The position numbers and the translations under genes are program-made. A stretch of DNA of 64,000 bases. Origin: Skeletonema tropicum. Lineage: Eukaryota > Bacillariophyta > Thalassiosirophyceae > Thalassiosirales > Thalassiosiraceae. Positions 24,697 to 36,400 of this stretch are shown here, piece after piece (positions within the stretch are counted from its first letter, which is position 1; every line of letters begins with the position of its first letter). The notes under the pieces are model-generated. The model made no database searches. It had not been told where the DNA came from and was given only the letters and a program-made list of their open reading frames with translations. The stretch lies in NCBI GenBank assembly GCA_037178625.1, contig CM074127.1, forward strand, positions 992,001-1,056,000. The letters are read 5' to 3'.

Positions 24697-25563
24697 CTTT
24701 TCAGTTGGTGTTACGGTCACGGTCACTTCAGTTACGGAGTACTTCTTGTGTTCGCAGCGATGACTTTTTGAAGAATAACATTATTCTACATACACGTTAC
24801 GTTGTGTAGGATAGAGATAGAGTGAGGGGTTACTTAAAGGTCAAAATCGGGCTATTCAATCCCCATCATATATTCTAATCGTAGTAAAATAATCGTGAAG
24901 GTGAATGAATACTACATATCATCATCAAACGATATCATCATCCTCTTCCTCTCTATCTATCTCTAGAAGTTGTTGCCGATTCGATTGAATTGCTGCCAGA
25001 ATACACAAGAAAAGTAAAGGGCACAAACTGATGAAGTTAGTCACACTTTGACCTTATTTATGATTTATGACTGCATAGGTAAGTTGAAGTTGACTTGATT
25101 AAACCGGTTCGAGTGAATAAACTCTTAGAATCCATCTTACTAGTAGTTTTCAAAAAGGAGTACCTGCTTACTGTGACTCACAAGTCACAATCTAGGAAAA
25201 AGAAATGTGAGAAGTGTCTCATCGTTGCCTACAACGTCGACCATGGCTGTCGTGCCTGCCTGGAGCGGTGCGCGTGAATGATCAGTTTGAGCTTGCTTAT
25301 GCCTGTGCGTGAATAAATTTGAATCGTAAATAAATCGAAGGCTCGCTGCAGGGGTGCCAAACCAAGGGTAAATAATAAGCTGCCAAACTCTGCCAAACAC
25401 AAAAAGCCGAAGCCGCCAAAAGCTGCTTTGATATCGTCTAACCAAGTAGGGAATGCAAGTATTCCTATCCCCGAATCAAACTAGATGTAGAATCAAAAGA
25501 TTTCCTGAGTAGACAGGCTTCGGCAAAGCTCCTTATTCGTAGCAAAAATATACAGTTGGGAAG
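23434..25563. repeat. Captured host block, duplicate of 44901-47030
   Basis: This 2130 bp segment matches 44901-47030 at a constant offset of 21467 with no difference found on reading. Both edges are sharp: 23433/23434 on the left and 25563/25564 on the right. It contains the N-terminal coding half of the SR-DOMON gene and almost all of the intergenic region up to 43 bp before the start of ATPase copy D. Because it includes upstream non-transcribed DNA, it looks like a DNA-level copy rather than a processed transcript. Confidence 0.88.
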
Positions 25564-25655
25564 CAGTCGCGTTGTTGGTTGACCGTACCAGCATTCTTAC
25601 TGGATTCATCCGCCCCCGCCCCCGCAGGGCTTGTCTTCGATTCTTCAGCACTCAT
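25564..25655 (-). pseudogene. First codons of the composite element's gag
   Basis: An ATG at 25655, 29 bases downstream of the 5' LTR on the minus strand, opens a frame beginning MSAEESKTSPAGAG. After 30 codons and two bases it meets the captured host block. The short leader and immediate start after the LTR are unusual but possible for copia elements. I could not identify a convincing primer binding site. Confidence 0.6.
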
Positions 25656-25683
25656 AAGAGCAACTATCGCAATCGATAAAATA

Positions 25684-25976
25684 TGTTGCAGAATGGCTTC
25701 TCCTGGAGATAATGGTGGAGATCACCCCAACCTTTGCGCCCACCAAGATCCAGCAATCTATTTAACACACTATCGATAACTTTTACTTATACTAGGGTAA
25801 TACGTATTTTATCGATTGTGAGCTCATCGATCTTGGCTCTTGTCATGATCAGCCCTTCTTGGCTGATACGTGGAGGTAGGTGATTGCATTAGCTGCGAGA
25901 GACGACGTCAGCATACGTGGGCTGCTTCTTACCTTTCGTGCCGGCCCACTTATCCTGTTCACTCTGATTTCCAACA
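25684..25976 (-). repeat. 5' LTR of the composite copia element
   Basis: 293 bp, TGTTGCAG...TTTCCAACA, the same as 16730-17024 apart from a 2 bp indel. The target duplication CATAC follows at 25977-25981, then ACACAAACAAGG and the start codon of ATPase copy B. This LTR is now the nearest upstream sequence of gene B, oriented to transcribe away from it. Confidence 0.92.
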
Positions 25977-25994
25977 CATACACACAAACAAGGA

Positions 25995-28900
25995 ATGAGT
26001 GAATTTAATAGTAGTCATTCCAATACATTATTCACTGATCACGGCTCAGCTGCTGCTAATTCAGGCAATGATGCTGGCGTATCAAATAATATGTTGGCCG
26101 CTACTTACAGCGATGGCATGATCATCGGTTTGAATGCTTGGATCGATAAAGCCATTCAAACTGTAAAATCAGCAGCCGTTACCACCGACCGTAACGATGA
26201 GCACAACAATATCGTGTGCTCTCAAGAGTATTTGTCATGTGCACTGAAAATAGCTCACTCCCTGGCAGACCAGCTCTGCGTTGTCGACGAAAAAAAGACA
26301 GTAACATTGACAGAATTTGAGAATGATGAAGGAGGGGGCATTACAACGTTGGATCCATCAATAATTAACGAAATAATGGCAGAGCCACATCAGCGGCAAT
26401 GGCAGCTGCGGCAGTACAAATCGTTGGCGCATTCCATTTACGTACGGTGTGGGGCTGACCGATTGCATGAAGGAAAGAAAGATGATTTCAGCAGTGCAAC
26501 AGCGTTATCAAACGCCGATCTTGAGCCACTTCCGTTTCATCCTGATCAATCTTCTGATCCCGATGATTTGGGCGTGTTGGGTCAGCAGGTTTCGTCTTTG
26601 CTTGAAGATGGTAGTAGTGAGCATATCATCGAATATTTGAGCGTGCAATGTGCTACGTTGAGAGAGGACGTCTTCAGAGATATGTGTATCAACGATGATG
26701 CAAGAATGGTAGCAATACATGCACTGGGTTCCACCTTTTTTGAATTATTTTCTGGTGGACAAAAAGTATTGGAAAGTTTAGACACTGACCGGCAATCCTC
26801 TGCGGCAGAAATGATAGGGACGGAATTCTACGATAGACCTGATCAAATGTCAAACAAGACGCAACGAAGATCGCCATCATGCATGTTATCATCCGTTGAG
26901 CCACTGAAGTCATTGGGCTTGCCTAATGCTCTTTGTGACCTGATCGGTAACATGATAGGTTGCACAAGCAATGGAGGTGTGACTTTTGACGAGAGTTATA
27001 AAGCCGTGACAGATGTACGAGATGATTTGAAGTTGATGATGGATTCTCCCGAAGTATATCTTCGAGATCTCGACATGATACATGCTTACAATGTTGGTCT
27101 TCAGATGGAGAGCATCGGGTGCAAGGGCATGGGCGGTCACACATCATTTTACGGCCGAGAGTCAGAGCTGGAAATGTTGAAGGAGTCTTATCAAAGATCT
27201 ATAACAAGTGGATGTGAAGTAGCCATGATATACGGGTCATCTGGAATAGGCAAATCAATGCTTTCTATCAAATTTGCTGAGCATGTAACTGCTAGAAGAA
27301 CAGGAAGCATGCTTGATGGCGGAAGCGGGATATTTTTGTCGGGGGGCTTCGATAAACTTCAACAGTCGCAGCCGTTCCACGCCATTAGCTCTGCGTTTGA
27401 TGAATATTGTACATCATTGGCTGCTGCCAGCGACAAGTCGACAGTCGAAGTAGTTTCGACTGCGCTGCAAAGAGATCTTGGGGACGAAATGTCGGGTCTA
27501 GTCGCCGCGATGCCGAACTTGAGGGGCATTCTTGGCAGTGACTTCTGTTGTGACAATTGTGAGGATGACGATAGTAATGTTGCCGTTGATGCACAGAAGA
27601 GGTTGAGGTATCTCTTTTGTCAATTTATTGAAATCATTTTAGACTGCCAAGACGAGCCTCTTGTCCTTTTTCTCGACGACTGTCAATGGATAGACGCGGC
27701 TTCAGTAGCTCTGCTGAATCAGATATTGATAATGCCAAACAAGTCAGCCACAAACAAACAACGAAGGTTCTTCTTCTTTGGGTGCTGTCGCGATGATGAA
27801 GTGAATGAAGAGCATGCTCTAATTCTCATGCTGTCCTCGTTGGAAACTTTCGGAACCAAGACGACCAATATTATGCTAACCTCCATGAGCAAAGAGACTG
27901 TCAACGAAATGGTGTCGACAACATTATCCTTGCTTCCACGCCTCACGCAACCGTTGGCAGATATTCTGTATCACAAAACGAAGGGGAGCCCTTTCTTTAT
28001 CAAGCAGCTGATGCTCGAGTTATACAAACGACGCTTGTTGTATCCCAGCCTGACTGATCGCCGTTGGGTGTGGGAAAGCGACAACATTCGTGATATAGAG
28101 ATTACGGATAGTGTTGCAACGTTCATCATGAAGAACTCGTTTCATAGTCTCCCTCCCGAAGTGATTTCGGCTTTGAGCGTGTTATCTTGCTTCGGTGCGA
28201 GTGCCAGTATCTCGACGATAGAAACTTTGGAAGCAGAGATTCAAACTCCACTCATAGTTCCACTTGACACGGCAGGGGCTGAGAGTATTGTGGACAAAAG
28301 AGAAGGTTTATTCCACTTTACACATGATAAGCTACATGAAGCTGCGTATGGTGCTATACGATCTGAACAGCGCTGCTTGCAGCACTTCCGATATGGGTTG
28401 GCACTTGGTAATGTTGCAGTCAGGGAAAGAGATGACGTGTTGCTCATCACTGCTGTGAGCCAAATCAATCACGGTGGACCGCAAGCAGTCATCGATAGTG
28501 AGCAAGGTGTAGCTGTGGCTAGGTTGAATCTAGATGCGGGGAAGAAGGCCATGAAAATGTCTGACTTCTTCTCGGCTCATTCATTTTTCGATCATGGCAT
28601 CTCGTACTTGAGGAAAGGACACTGGGAGAAGCAGTACGATCTGAGTTTGGAACTGTTCAATCTAGCAGCCAAGTGTGCCTTGATGAACGCAGAGTATGCT
28701 CACCTCGAGATACTGATTCAACAAATAATGCACTTTGCCCGATGTTTTGAGGACAAGTGTCAGGCAATTTCTATATCAATAACACTCCTCTTCTTGTCGG
28801 GAAATGTCCTTGAGGGTGTCAAGGCCTCGCTGAGCACATTGGCAAGTCTTGGGGAGGAGCTCAGTCGAAGCCCAAGATGGATTCCTCAAATTGTTCTTAA

Positions 28901-30391
28901 TTATGTTACTCCCACTTTAGTCCACAAGCATTTGAGTGCAACAGAGGCGAAGCTTGCTGAATTATCAGATGATACTTTGTTGAGCTATCCTAAAATGGCC
29001 GACCCCTCCAAACTCATGGCAATGGAATTACTGGCCAATCTCTATGAATTGCTTGCTTTTTCCTACGAAACGTCGAAATCGAGCTTTATTCTATCAAAAA
29101 TGATCCAGATAACTTTGAAGCACGGCATGAGTCCACTGTCTCCACTTGCCATTGTGCATTACGGTAATTACAATGCGTTTGTGAGACAAAACTACGCTGT
29201 GGGCGTGCACTACGTGAAACTTGGACTGGCTCTTATGAAGCAAAGTCCTTGTCGAGCTCATGATTGTCAAATAATATTTCTTTCGGCTTACACCCGAATG
29301 CATGTGGAACCTATGCAGAGTGCTTGTGAGTTATTTCTTGATGGGTTCAGGGCTGCCATGAAGAGTGGTGCGACCAGAAATGCAATGAAATGTGCCTACT
29401 TTTACGATATAACCTCGTTTTGGGCGGGCAAGAAATTAGATGAAGTTGCAAAGTCTATGGAAGAGACAATAAGTCAAATGAGATTTCACAAGAACTTGGT
29501 GTTGATATCTGTTATGCTCCCAATCGTTAGATTGACACTGAGGTTAGTGGGCGAGTCTGTCATACCTCAGCAAAATAGTCTGACGAGTGTATTTGGCGAA
29601 ACCCACAATGAAGAAGACATAGCAAACAAGGTTTCCTCAGCCATGATAGCAAAACAATTTATTGAGTGCTATGAAGCGTTCATATTCCGAGAGTTGGACA
29701 AAGCTAGGGACTGCGCCGAAAAGTTTTTCTCGTTACAGGATTTGACTGCAAACGGCGGTTCAGCTATGTATCATCGAATATTGTGAGTTCGTTATCTTGG
29801 TGTTGATGACACAGAAATATGAATGCATGTATGTATTTCCAATTTGAGTCTTCCTCTTCTCCTATGCTGACATTTGCGCTCTTTCCTTCTTCGCTTTAAG
29901 TTACTTTGGCTTGGTATCATTTTGGATTGGCAGGGAGACAAATGACAAAAAGTGGATAGCGAGGGGTACGGAGTCGAAGGTTTCAATCGAGAAGCTGGCC
30001 GCACTAGCTTCCAAATGGAACTTTCAGAACAGTGAGTTTGGATTCAGATCTATTTATATACACAACATCAATCTAAGCCTAGCCATATCTAATGTGTTGT
30101 TTCTGTTGACCTATACATCCAGAAACATATCTTCTCCAAGCCGAAGAGCAATTCTGTGCACGAAACTTACATGTCGCAGAAAAACTGTATGGTAATGCCA
30201 TATTCAGTTCAAAGCATCATAAATTTGTGAACGAGGAAGCACTAGCAAATGAGTTGGCTGGGCATTTCTATCTTGATACAGGCAGAAAGTACAAGTCGTT
30301 ACGATACTTCTGCCAAGCGGAAGAGAAATACCGTGAATGGGGTGCTGTTGCAAAAGCAAATGAGCTTGCAACATATTTGCGGAGCAATTGA
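25995..30391 (+). CDS. STAND/AAA-type ATPase, copy B
   Basis: Three exons, join(25995..29782, 29901..30031, 30123..30391), give 1395 residues. The intron positions and phases are those of copies A, C and D. All NTPase motifs are kept (GSSGIGKS, LVLFLDD), as is the helical C terminus. The first 550 residues are almost the same as copy C (for example AYNVGLQMESIGCKGMGGH), whereas parts of the second half follow copy A. The ATG is the one used by copy A, 13 bp after the LTR element's target duplication. The original promoter block lies 9.25 kb upstream, so transcription would depend on the LTR, on the captured DNA or on a new start site. The coding sequence shows no damage, so silencing, if any, would be recent. 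Confidence 0.82.
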
Positions 30392-30985
30392 TTCTCGAAT
30401 TAGCTTGGGACTGAGCTGAAACTAAGCGCCAAACGAAATTGTTCAGATTCGTCCGCCTTTATGCAATCCATATTCTTTGCAGTAGATTTTGTCAATTCTT
30501 ACTCATGGACTATGGTCTACATGACTCTTAATGTTGGCTTGCGCATCATTTCCTAAGTAATAGTAGGATTACTCCAACTCCGCCAAAATGCACAAAAATA
30601 TATACTCAACACTCCTTTCTTCTGTCACATAAACTTCAGAGACACTGTCGCACTTTCTGTTGAGGACCTTGTGCTAAGTTACAGTAGGTACAATGTCGTG
30701 AATATAATTTTCATTCTTAAATATCAAAGCATCGTCTTCTAAGTAAATAGGCTAACATCTGGCTAACATAGTGCAAAACGGAAAGGGACAAAACAATACC
30801 CTTTCAGATAATTGACGCTTCAGGTTTGCATTCGCTTCAAACAACAAGTAAGAACTGTGAAAGAGATACCTGCTTCATGAATACTCATTAACTACATACT
30901 TGTCTCCACTCCGGGTAGGCTAGCGTACCAGCAAGCCCAGCTGGTCCGGTCTAGTATTGTACTAACAAACAAGAAAAAAGGAGAA
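30392..30985. other. Intergenic DNA downstream of ATPase copy B
   Basis: About 590 bp. The first 140 bp resemble the 3' flank of copy A (TTGATTCTCGAA.TAGCTTGGGACTGAGC), showing that the duplication of A and B extends past the stop codon. Nothing else is recognisable. Confidence 0.6.
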
Positions 30986-31417
30986 TATATTTCGTCGTCG
31001 ATATGCGCATGAGCCGCTTCGAGCGGCAAAATATACTCCACTGCTACAGCCTCGTAGCTGATATGAGAGGTCCAGTATGGGCTGGCCAGCAGCACCACAT
31101 ATTACCAGATCGTATACTTCGTCGTCAATATGCGCATGAGCCGCTTCTAGCCGACCATTATACTCGGTAACGATACCATACAAGCACATTAGCAATGCCG
31201 GATTGCATTGGTAGAAGCGATGCTACAGCCTCGTAGCTGATATGAGAGGTCCAGTTTGGGTGTGGGCTGGCCAGCTGCACCACATATTACCAGATCGAAT
31301 ATTTCGTTGTCAATATGCGCATGAGCCGCTTCTAGTGGCTATTATACTCGGTGGAGATACTATACAAGTATATTAGCACTGCCCAGACGGATTGCATTGG
31401 TAGAAACGATGCGACAG
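30986..31417. repeat. Tandem repeat, three partial units of up to about 185 bp
   Basis: Units begin at about 30986, 31114 and 31299, each with ATA.TTCGT.GTC.ATATGCGC followed by ATGAGCCGCTTC. Only the middle unit is full length. The first lacks the ACCATACAAG...GGATTGCATTGG part and the third lacks the GCCTCGTAGCTGATATGAG part. Downstream, 31418-32195 has no gene I can support. Confidence 0.75.
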
Positions 31418-32449
31418 TTTCTTCGTTGGAAAAGCATTGCTACTGCTGTTACAGTAGGGTTTCAGTTTCAATTAGACGTAGTTAATTGCTTTTTAAGCGT
31501 AAGCCCATGTTAGTGCTGAACAATCTACCGCTGCGCCGTGGGGTCGGCGGCTTCATCGTTGGTGGCGTATTTATCGAGTTCAAACGACAATATTTAGATC
31601 AGCCACCATCACCTATTCGACAAACTCCTCTGATGGTTGAGAGATGCCATTTCCGATAACTTTCTGAAGGTGTCCGCCGGTTTGGGAACGTATGCAAATA
31701 TGAGCCCCCACAGGATCTTCTTTTGGGTAAAGAGTGGTAAATACCTTTCACGATAACCTTCCGATTGTTCTTGGTTTGAGAGCTTTAGTAGTATTTTTAC
31801 CATGAAAGTACGAAATTGCTCCCTAAAGAGGTCCGTTGGGTAAGGTTCGGTATATTGCTCGAAACTATCAGAGGCACGACTACTCCAATTTTTGCTGGGG
31901 TCTACCGACAGTCTCCCTGCTGTGTGTATGAATTTATTTCACGATATATATGATAGATAATGGAGTGTGTTTTCGTCAGAGGGGAGAACGGGTGCCGTCG
32001 GTGGCGCCGACGATAATTGAGGCCAATGTGCATGATAAATGGCGACAAAGATACACTATGACAGTGGGGGTGGATAGACGGAAGATTTGTGCTTCTATAT
32101 GGAGGGTTGATTTAGATGAGCAGTGGGTTTGATGGCAGTGAGGCACCATGCTATGTTGCGGAAAGGTAGAGGAATAGACGAGGTGGTATGGTAATTTGGT
32201 ACAACAATCGAGCGATTACAGGACACAACAACAAATTGCAATGGGCAGCTATGTGGGGCGTTCCAGGAGTGAGCGGCAGGATAGAGCAGCCTTAAGCTGT
32301 GGGAAAAACGTAAGTTGTTTTAAAGTTTGGCACGTCAGCTGGTCGGTTGCGCCCCAGATGTTTATGCATAGGCATCTGAGGAGATTGAAGCAGATAAGTA
32401 AGCTTGACGGGGACAACGCTTTAGTGATTTCTACGACAATAACGAGTGA

Positions 32450-32801
32450 TGTGCAGAAGAGACGGCGACGGCAACGACTGAGAGGGGGAAGAGATGATGG
32501 AGACACTGTCCTGGTGGCGCAAGGTGATCGGTCCCATGGCAACATGGTTGATAGAGACCCATGCAACACTGTGGAACGTGTTCGGGACACCGAGAGAGTT
32601 ATTGGATTATGGCGAAGGTGAGAACGAAAGAAAGGTTGGGACTGTTGAGATTAGTAATGTGCAGAAGAGACGGCGACGGCAACGACTGAAAGGTAGAAGA
32701 GATGTTGGAGACACTGTCCTGGTGGCGCAAGGTGATCGGTCCCATGGCAACATGGTTGATAGAGACCCAAGCAACACTGCGGAACGTGTTCGGGACACCG
32801 C
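32450..32801 (+). repeat. Direct repeat of about 145 bp, two copies
   Basis: GTGCAGAAGAGACGGCGACG and the following sequence to GTGTTCGGGACACCG occurs at about 32450-32595 and again at about 32659-32801, with a few substitutions. The second copy runs straight into the minisatellite at 32794. The two copies encode the same peptide pattern (KRRRRQRL, GDTVLVAQGDRS) in long open frames. Confidence 0.7.
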
Positions 32802-33465
32802 AAGTCCACCCCCGAGTGTGAAAGCGAGGGAGTGGGATCGGGACACCGCAAGTCCACCCCCGAGTGTGAAAGCGAGTGAGTGGGATCGGGACACCGCAAG
32901 TCCACCCCCGAGTGTGAAAGCGAGTGAGTGGGATCGGGACACCGCAAGTCCACCGCAGAGTGTGAAAGCGAGTGAGTGGGATCGGGACACCGCAAGTCCA
33001 CCCCCGAGTGTGAAAGCGAGTGAGTGGGATCAAGACACCGCAAGTCCACCCCCGAGTGTGAAAGCGAGTGAGGGTTTGCAACCTCCACGGTTGAACTCAG
33101 GCGACGAGGTGACAGGCGCGACAAAGGATCAAGACACCGCAAGTCCACCCCCGAGTGTGAAAGCGAGTGAGGGTTTGCAACCTCCACGGTTGAACTCAGG
33201 CGACGAGGTGACAGGCGCGACAAAGGATCAAGACACCGCAAGTCCACCCCCGAGTGTGAAAGCGAGTGAGGGTTTGCAACCTCCACGGTTGAACTCAGGC
33301 GACGAGGTGACAGGAGCGACAAAGGATCGACATCGGAAGGAGAACAAGCGCAAAGGTGTGACAGCGAGTGAGCGGGTGGTGAAAAATTTTGCAGAGTCCT
33401 ACCATGGCTTCGTTGGCATGCGGGACGCATCGGCAGGTCCATGTGCGATCGTAGAGGAAACATGA
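32494..33465 (+). CDS. Repetitive open frame of uncertain status
   Basis: A 323-codon frame from ATG 32494. Its core is five 16-residue units (DTASPPPSVKASEWDR-like) followed by three 33-residue units (DTASPPPSVKASEGLQPP plus a 15-residue tail). The unit lengths, 48 and 99 bp, are multiples of three, so the frame stays open for trivial reasons, and the opposite strand is open for 270 codons as well. I recognise no domain. The ends are basic (KRRRRQRLKGRR; RHRKENKRK). It may be a minisatellite without a protein, or a disordered repetitive protein. Confidence 0.3.
   Translation: MMETLSWWRKVIGPMATWLIETHATLWNVFGTPRELLDYGEGENERKVGTVEISNVQKRRRRQRLKGRRDVGDTVLVAQGDRSHGNMVDRDPSNTAERVRDTASPPPSVKAREWDRDTASPPPSVKASEWDRDTASPPPSVKASEWDRDTASPPQSVKASEWDRDTASPPPSVKASEWDQDTASPPPSVKASEGLQPPRLNSGDEVTGATKDQDTASPPPSVKASEGLQPPRLNSGDEVTGATKDQDTASPPPSVKASEGLQPPRLNSGDEVTGATKDRHRKENKRKGVTASERVVKNFAESYHGFVGMRDASAGPCAIVEET
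32794..33329. repeat. Minisatellite, 48 bp and 99 bp units
   Basis: Five 48 bp units starting GACACCGCAAGTCCACC fill 32794-33033. Three 99 bp units follow to about 33329, in which the same opening is extended by GGTTTGCAACCTCCACGG and further sequence. The longer unit looks like a higher-order variant created from the short one. Confidence 0.9.
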
Positions 33466-36400
33466 TTCAAATCATTTCAAGGTGAACGCTAACATTGCAT
33501 CATTTGTTCCATAGTTCTGTTTTGCAGGTGAAGGTCTATAGACAGGGTCAAGCCTATAGACAGGGTCTAGCACAGACCTTGTCTCTTCCTGAAGCATTCT
33601 GTGTACGACTTGCTTCGCGCTGCATTTATGGAATCACAACCTCCCCCCTCATCAGAGGTTTAGGGTAAGGTTGGCCGCAGGCACAGAATGTTTGTCGTGG
33701 TGGGAGTGGCGCTGTTCCTTCATCGCCTCGATAGCTATTTTTTATGAGGTTGTTTCCGTGGCAAGTGAATTGGGTAGGATACCCAGTGCGTCTCCCTTGA
33801 CGCCAACGTTAGGAGAGCTTCTTCCTCGGCCATCGACGACTGCTTCACCAGTTTGGGTTGGCGTGGAGAGATTGATGCTCACGAGATGTCACGTGCCCAT
33901 CTCCTCTCCGCGCCTGTGTGGGGGGTGCCAAACTGCCTTTGCACTATGCCTCGTACCGAGGCGGTGGGCAGCTTTGCGTTGTGCAAAGGGGTTGGGTTTT
34001 TAGCACATTCTGAGCTCTAAAACCCTGCAGTTTTTGGCACCACACACACTCTCTTGTTTGCAGTCTCTCTTTTCTCTCTTTTGCTTGTGGAAGCAAGCTC
34101 AGTGGCATCCAGGAGTAGCAGTGCGAGCGGGAGGCGTGAAGAACCGAGGTCCAGTCTTGACTTGATCAAAAAGTAGTAGAGCACGCAGCTACAGGGACCT
34201 ACCGCGAACTATACCCCCCCTGGGTATAAAAATTTTGGCTAGCCTGCTCTGGTGGGTATAACTTGAGTTTACACCCCGGCGGGTACTAGTTGAAACCGGA
34301 GGAGGTGGATAAATATTTTGGCTAGGCTTGATTTGGAGGGTGGATAAGCCGAGAACGATAGGTGCAGAAGAATTTCATCTGCGTCCAAACGGAGGGGCTG
34401 ACATTAGAAAAATCTCAGACCCCATGTTGACGAGGTCACGAGGGGTCTGGAGCCCCAAGGATAAAAAATGACAAGAACAGAACATTTCTAAAAGAGCCCA
34501 TAAAGAGCCAAATTGTCTCATATCACAGAAATACCGTCTCATTTACCGGAAACAATGTCCCATTTACCAGAAAATCAATATGGTAGTCCCGTTAATGTCA
34601 TCAGTGACTGGAAAAGTTGGCAAAAAAAGAAGGGTGAAAACGAGGTCAGGAGGTTCCAGGGGTGCAACTTGACTTTTTTGGAAGAGGGGTAAATCGAGGT
34701 CACCAGGGTCTTGATACATACATAAGAGGAAAAATCCTCCTAGGTGGGGTAGAAAATTTTTTTTTATGTCAGCCCCTCCTCCAAACACAAAAAAAAATAC
34801 AGAATGAAAAAGGGGGGTAGCCCGGTTCGGGGAGTTCCTATGTAGAATTGGCCCCTCTTTATTCTTCTGCACAACTCTATCCCCACCAAAAGGTTGATAC
34901 AGCACAGTTATTGGAAAGAGACAAAAAAATAGACACAGAGTCACAATGGAGGGAGGGACTTCTCGAATTCTTGGCCTGCGCGCCTTTTCCAGGGGTCACT
35001 CTAGCGGGGAATCGGGGAGCCCCATCCATCATTTTTCTAGCCGTTTCACACAAAACTCAAATGTTGATCTCTTCGCACACAATAACCATGGCGGAGGCGG
35101 CTGCTATGGTATGAAGCGGAACGTCGGACTAAATCAGTAAAAGCCGGCGGCGATGCCCTCAGTGGACCGATATGACCCCATGATGTGAAGGATTATCAGC
35201 TAGAGCGCTCAGGGCCTTTATTTTGGGTGTCGCCTACAAAAGTGACCGTTATTTTGAAACGAACGCAACAACTGCACCGCCCCCCTCATGAACAGAGGAC
35301 CTTTGGGCTGTAAACACTCTTCCATTACTAGGATATTCGATAGAGGTGATGATATAACAATAATTGACGAGCCGGTTCCGTTCTAATCCGTCAGAAACCG
35401 CCGATATGAGACCCCTTGATTGTCCTACGGACGCAGCGTGGCATATGCACAAATTCTACAGCACTTACAAGAGTAGAAGTTTGGGGATATACGTCAACAA
35501 ATAGGTGAGGCGTCGGTTGAAATGACAATACAATATACAGTGGTGTGATGATTTGTTTCGGTGTGGTGCGGTTGAGGTGATAATCTGGCCAGCCAGTGGG
35601 GTTGTGTCTTGTGTCAGTCATTGTTACTTAAACAACACTTAGAGTGGGCATTATATAACTTGAAGTTGGTATGATCCAGAGGCATATGCAATGGTGGACG
35701 AGACTCTCGTCGTGGATTTAACTTTTGATGCGCAATCATTGATGATGTCTTCTGCTGACTCCTTTCATGAACAATTCGATTGCTTCAGTGGACACAATCA
35801 TTCAAGCCTACAACCAATCTGAGATATCTGATGACTTACTATTCAGCTTCGGCAACGTCAGCATTAGAGTTGATACCTGCGTCTTCACTTCGACGATGAG
35901 GCGGTAATTTCCAATTCATCATCGAGGCGAAGCGGCGGCATCCTGTTCAAGAGATGAAGCATCTACCCTACGACTAGAACTAATTTGCTGCTAGAAATGA
36001 GAGATGACAGATGACCAGGGTGACAAACAAACAATATGCGCAACCGCTGGTAGAATACATCAATCTGGGAATAGGAGAAGAATAAGTGTTAAAAGTGCTG
36101 GATTGAAGGGTGTGGCAAGTGGAAACATCTCTAAGGAGTTTTTTTGTCAGCTACAGTTGATCCATTCGACGTAGCCATGTGTATTGACATCTTGTCGACC
36201 TTTACAGCGATGCAACAATCCACATAGTACATGTGGAAGAAATAAAACATATTCTATCTATCTATCATTTTTTGTAAATCCTTACGGTAATATTTGTATT
36301 ATCATAGTAGTCCCAACCCATTCACAAGCACCTCTCTAGTCTTCTAGAGAGATTGTACATAGTGTATGATTTGAAAGTATTGTATACTCATTCTGCGTCC

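Larger units (their letters stand above)
16730..25976 (-). mobile_element. Composite Ty1/copia LTR retrotransposon with captured host DNA
   Basis: The 9247 bp unit is bounded by direct LTRs that start TGTTG and end CAACA, and by the 5 bp target duplication CATAC (16725-16729 and 25977-25981). Its own genes run on the minus strand, so the 5' LTR is on the right. In minus order: 5' LTR, gag start (25655-25564), a 2130 bp host block (25563-23434), a gag remnant (23433-23285), a plus-strand gag fragment of another element (23284-21475), the end of gag and pol (about 21474-16937), and the 3' LTR. It lies 13 bp before the start codon of gene B. The two LTRs differ by a single 2 bp indel, which suggests a young insertion. 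Confidence 0.88.

Noticed and set aside
23359..24726. Independent intact SR-rich gene
   Set aside because: It matches the 5' part of the gene at 43416-46163 up to 23434 and then runs into element sequence; it is a truncated copy.
32651..33463. 270-codon minus-strand frame of HSLSHSGVDLRC-like repeats
   Set aside because: Antisense reading of a minisatellite whose unit length is a multiple of three; openness is expected without coding.
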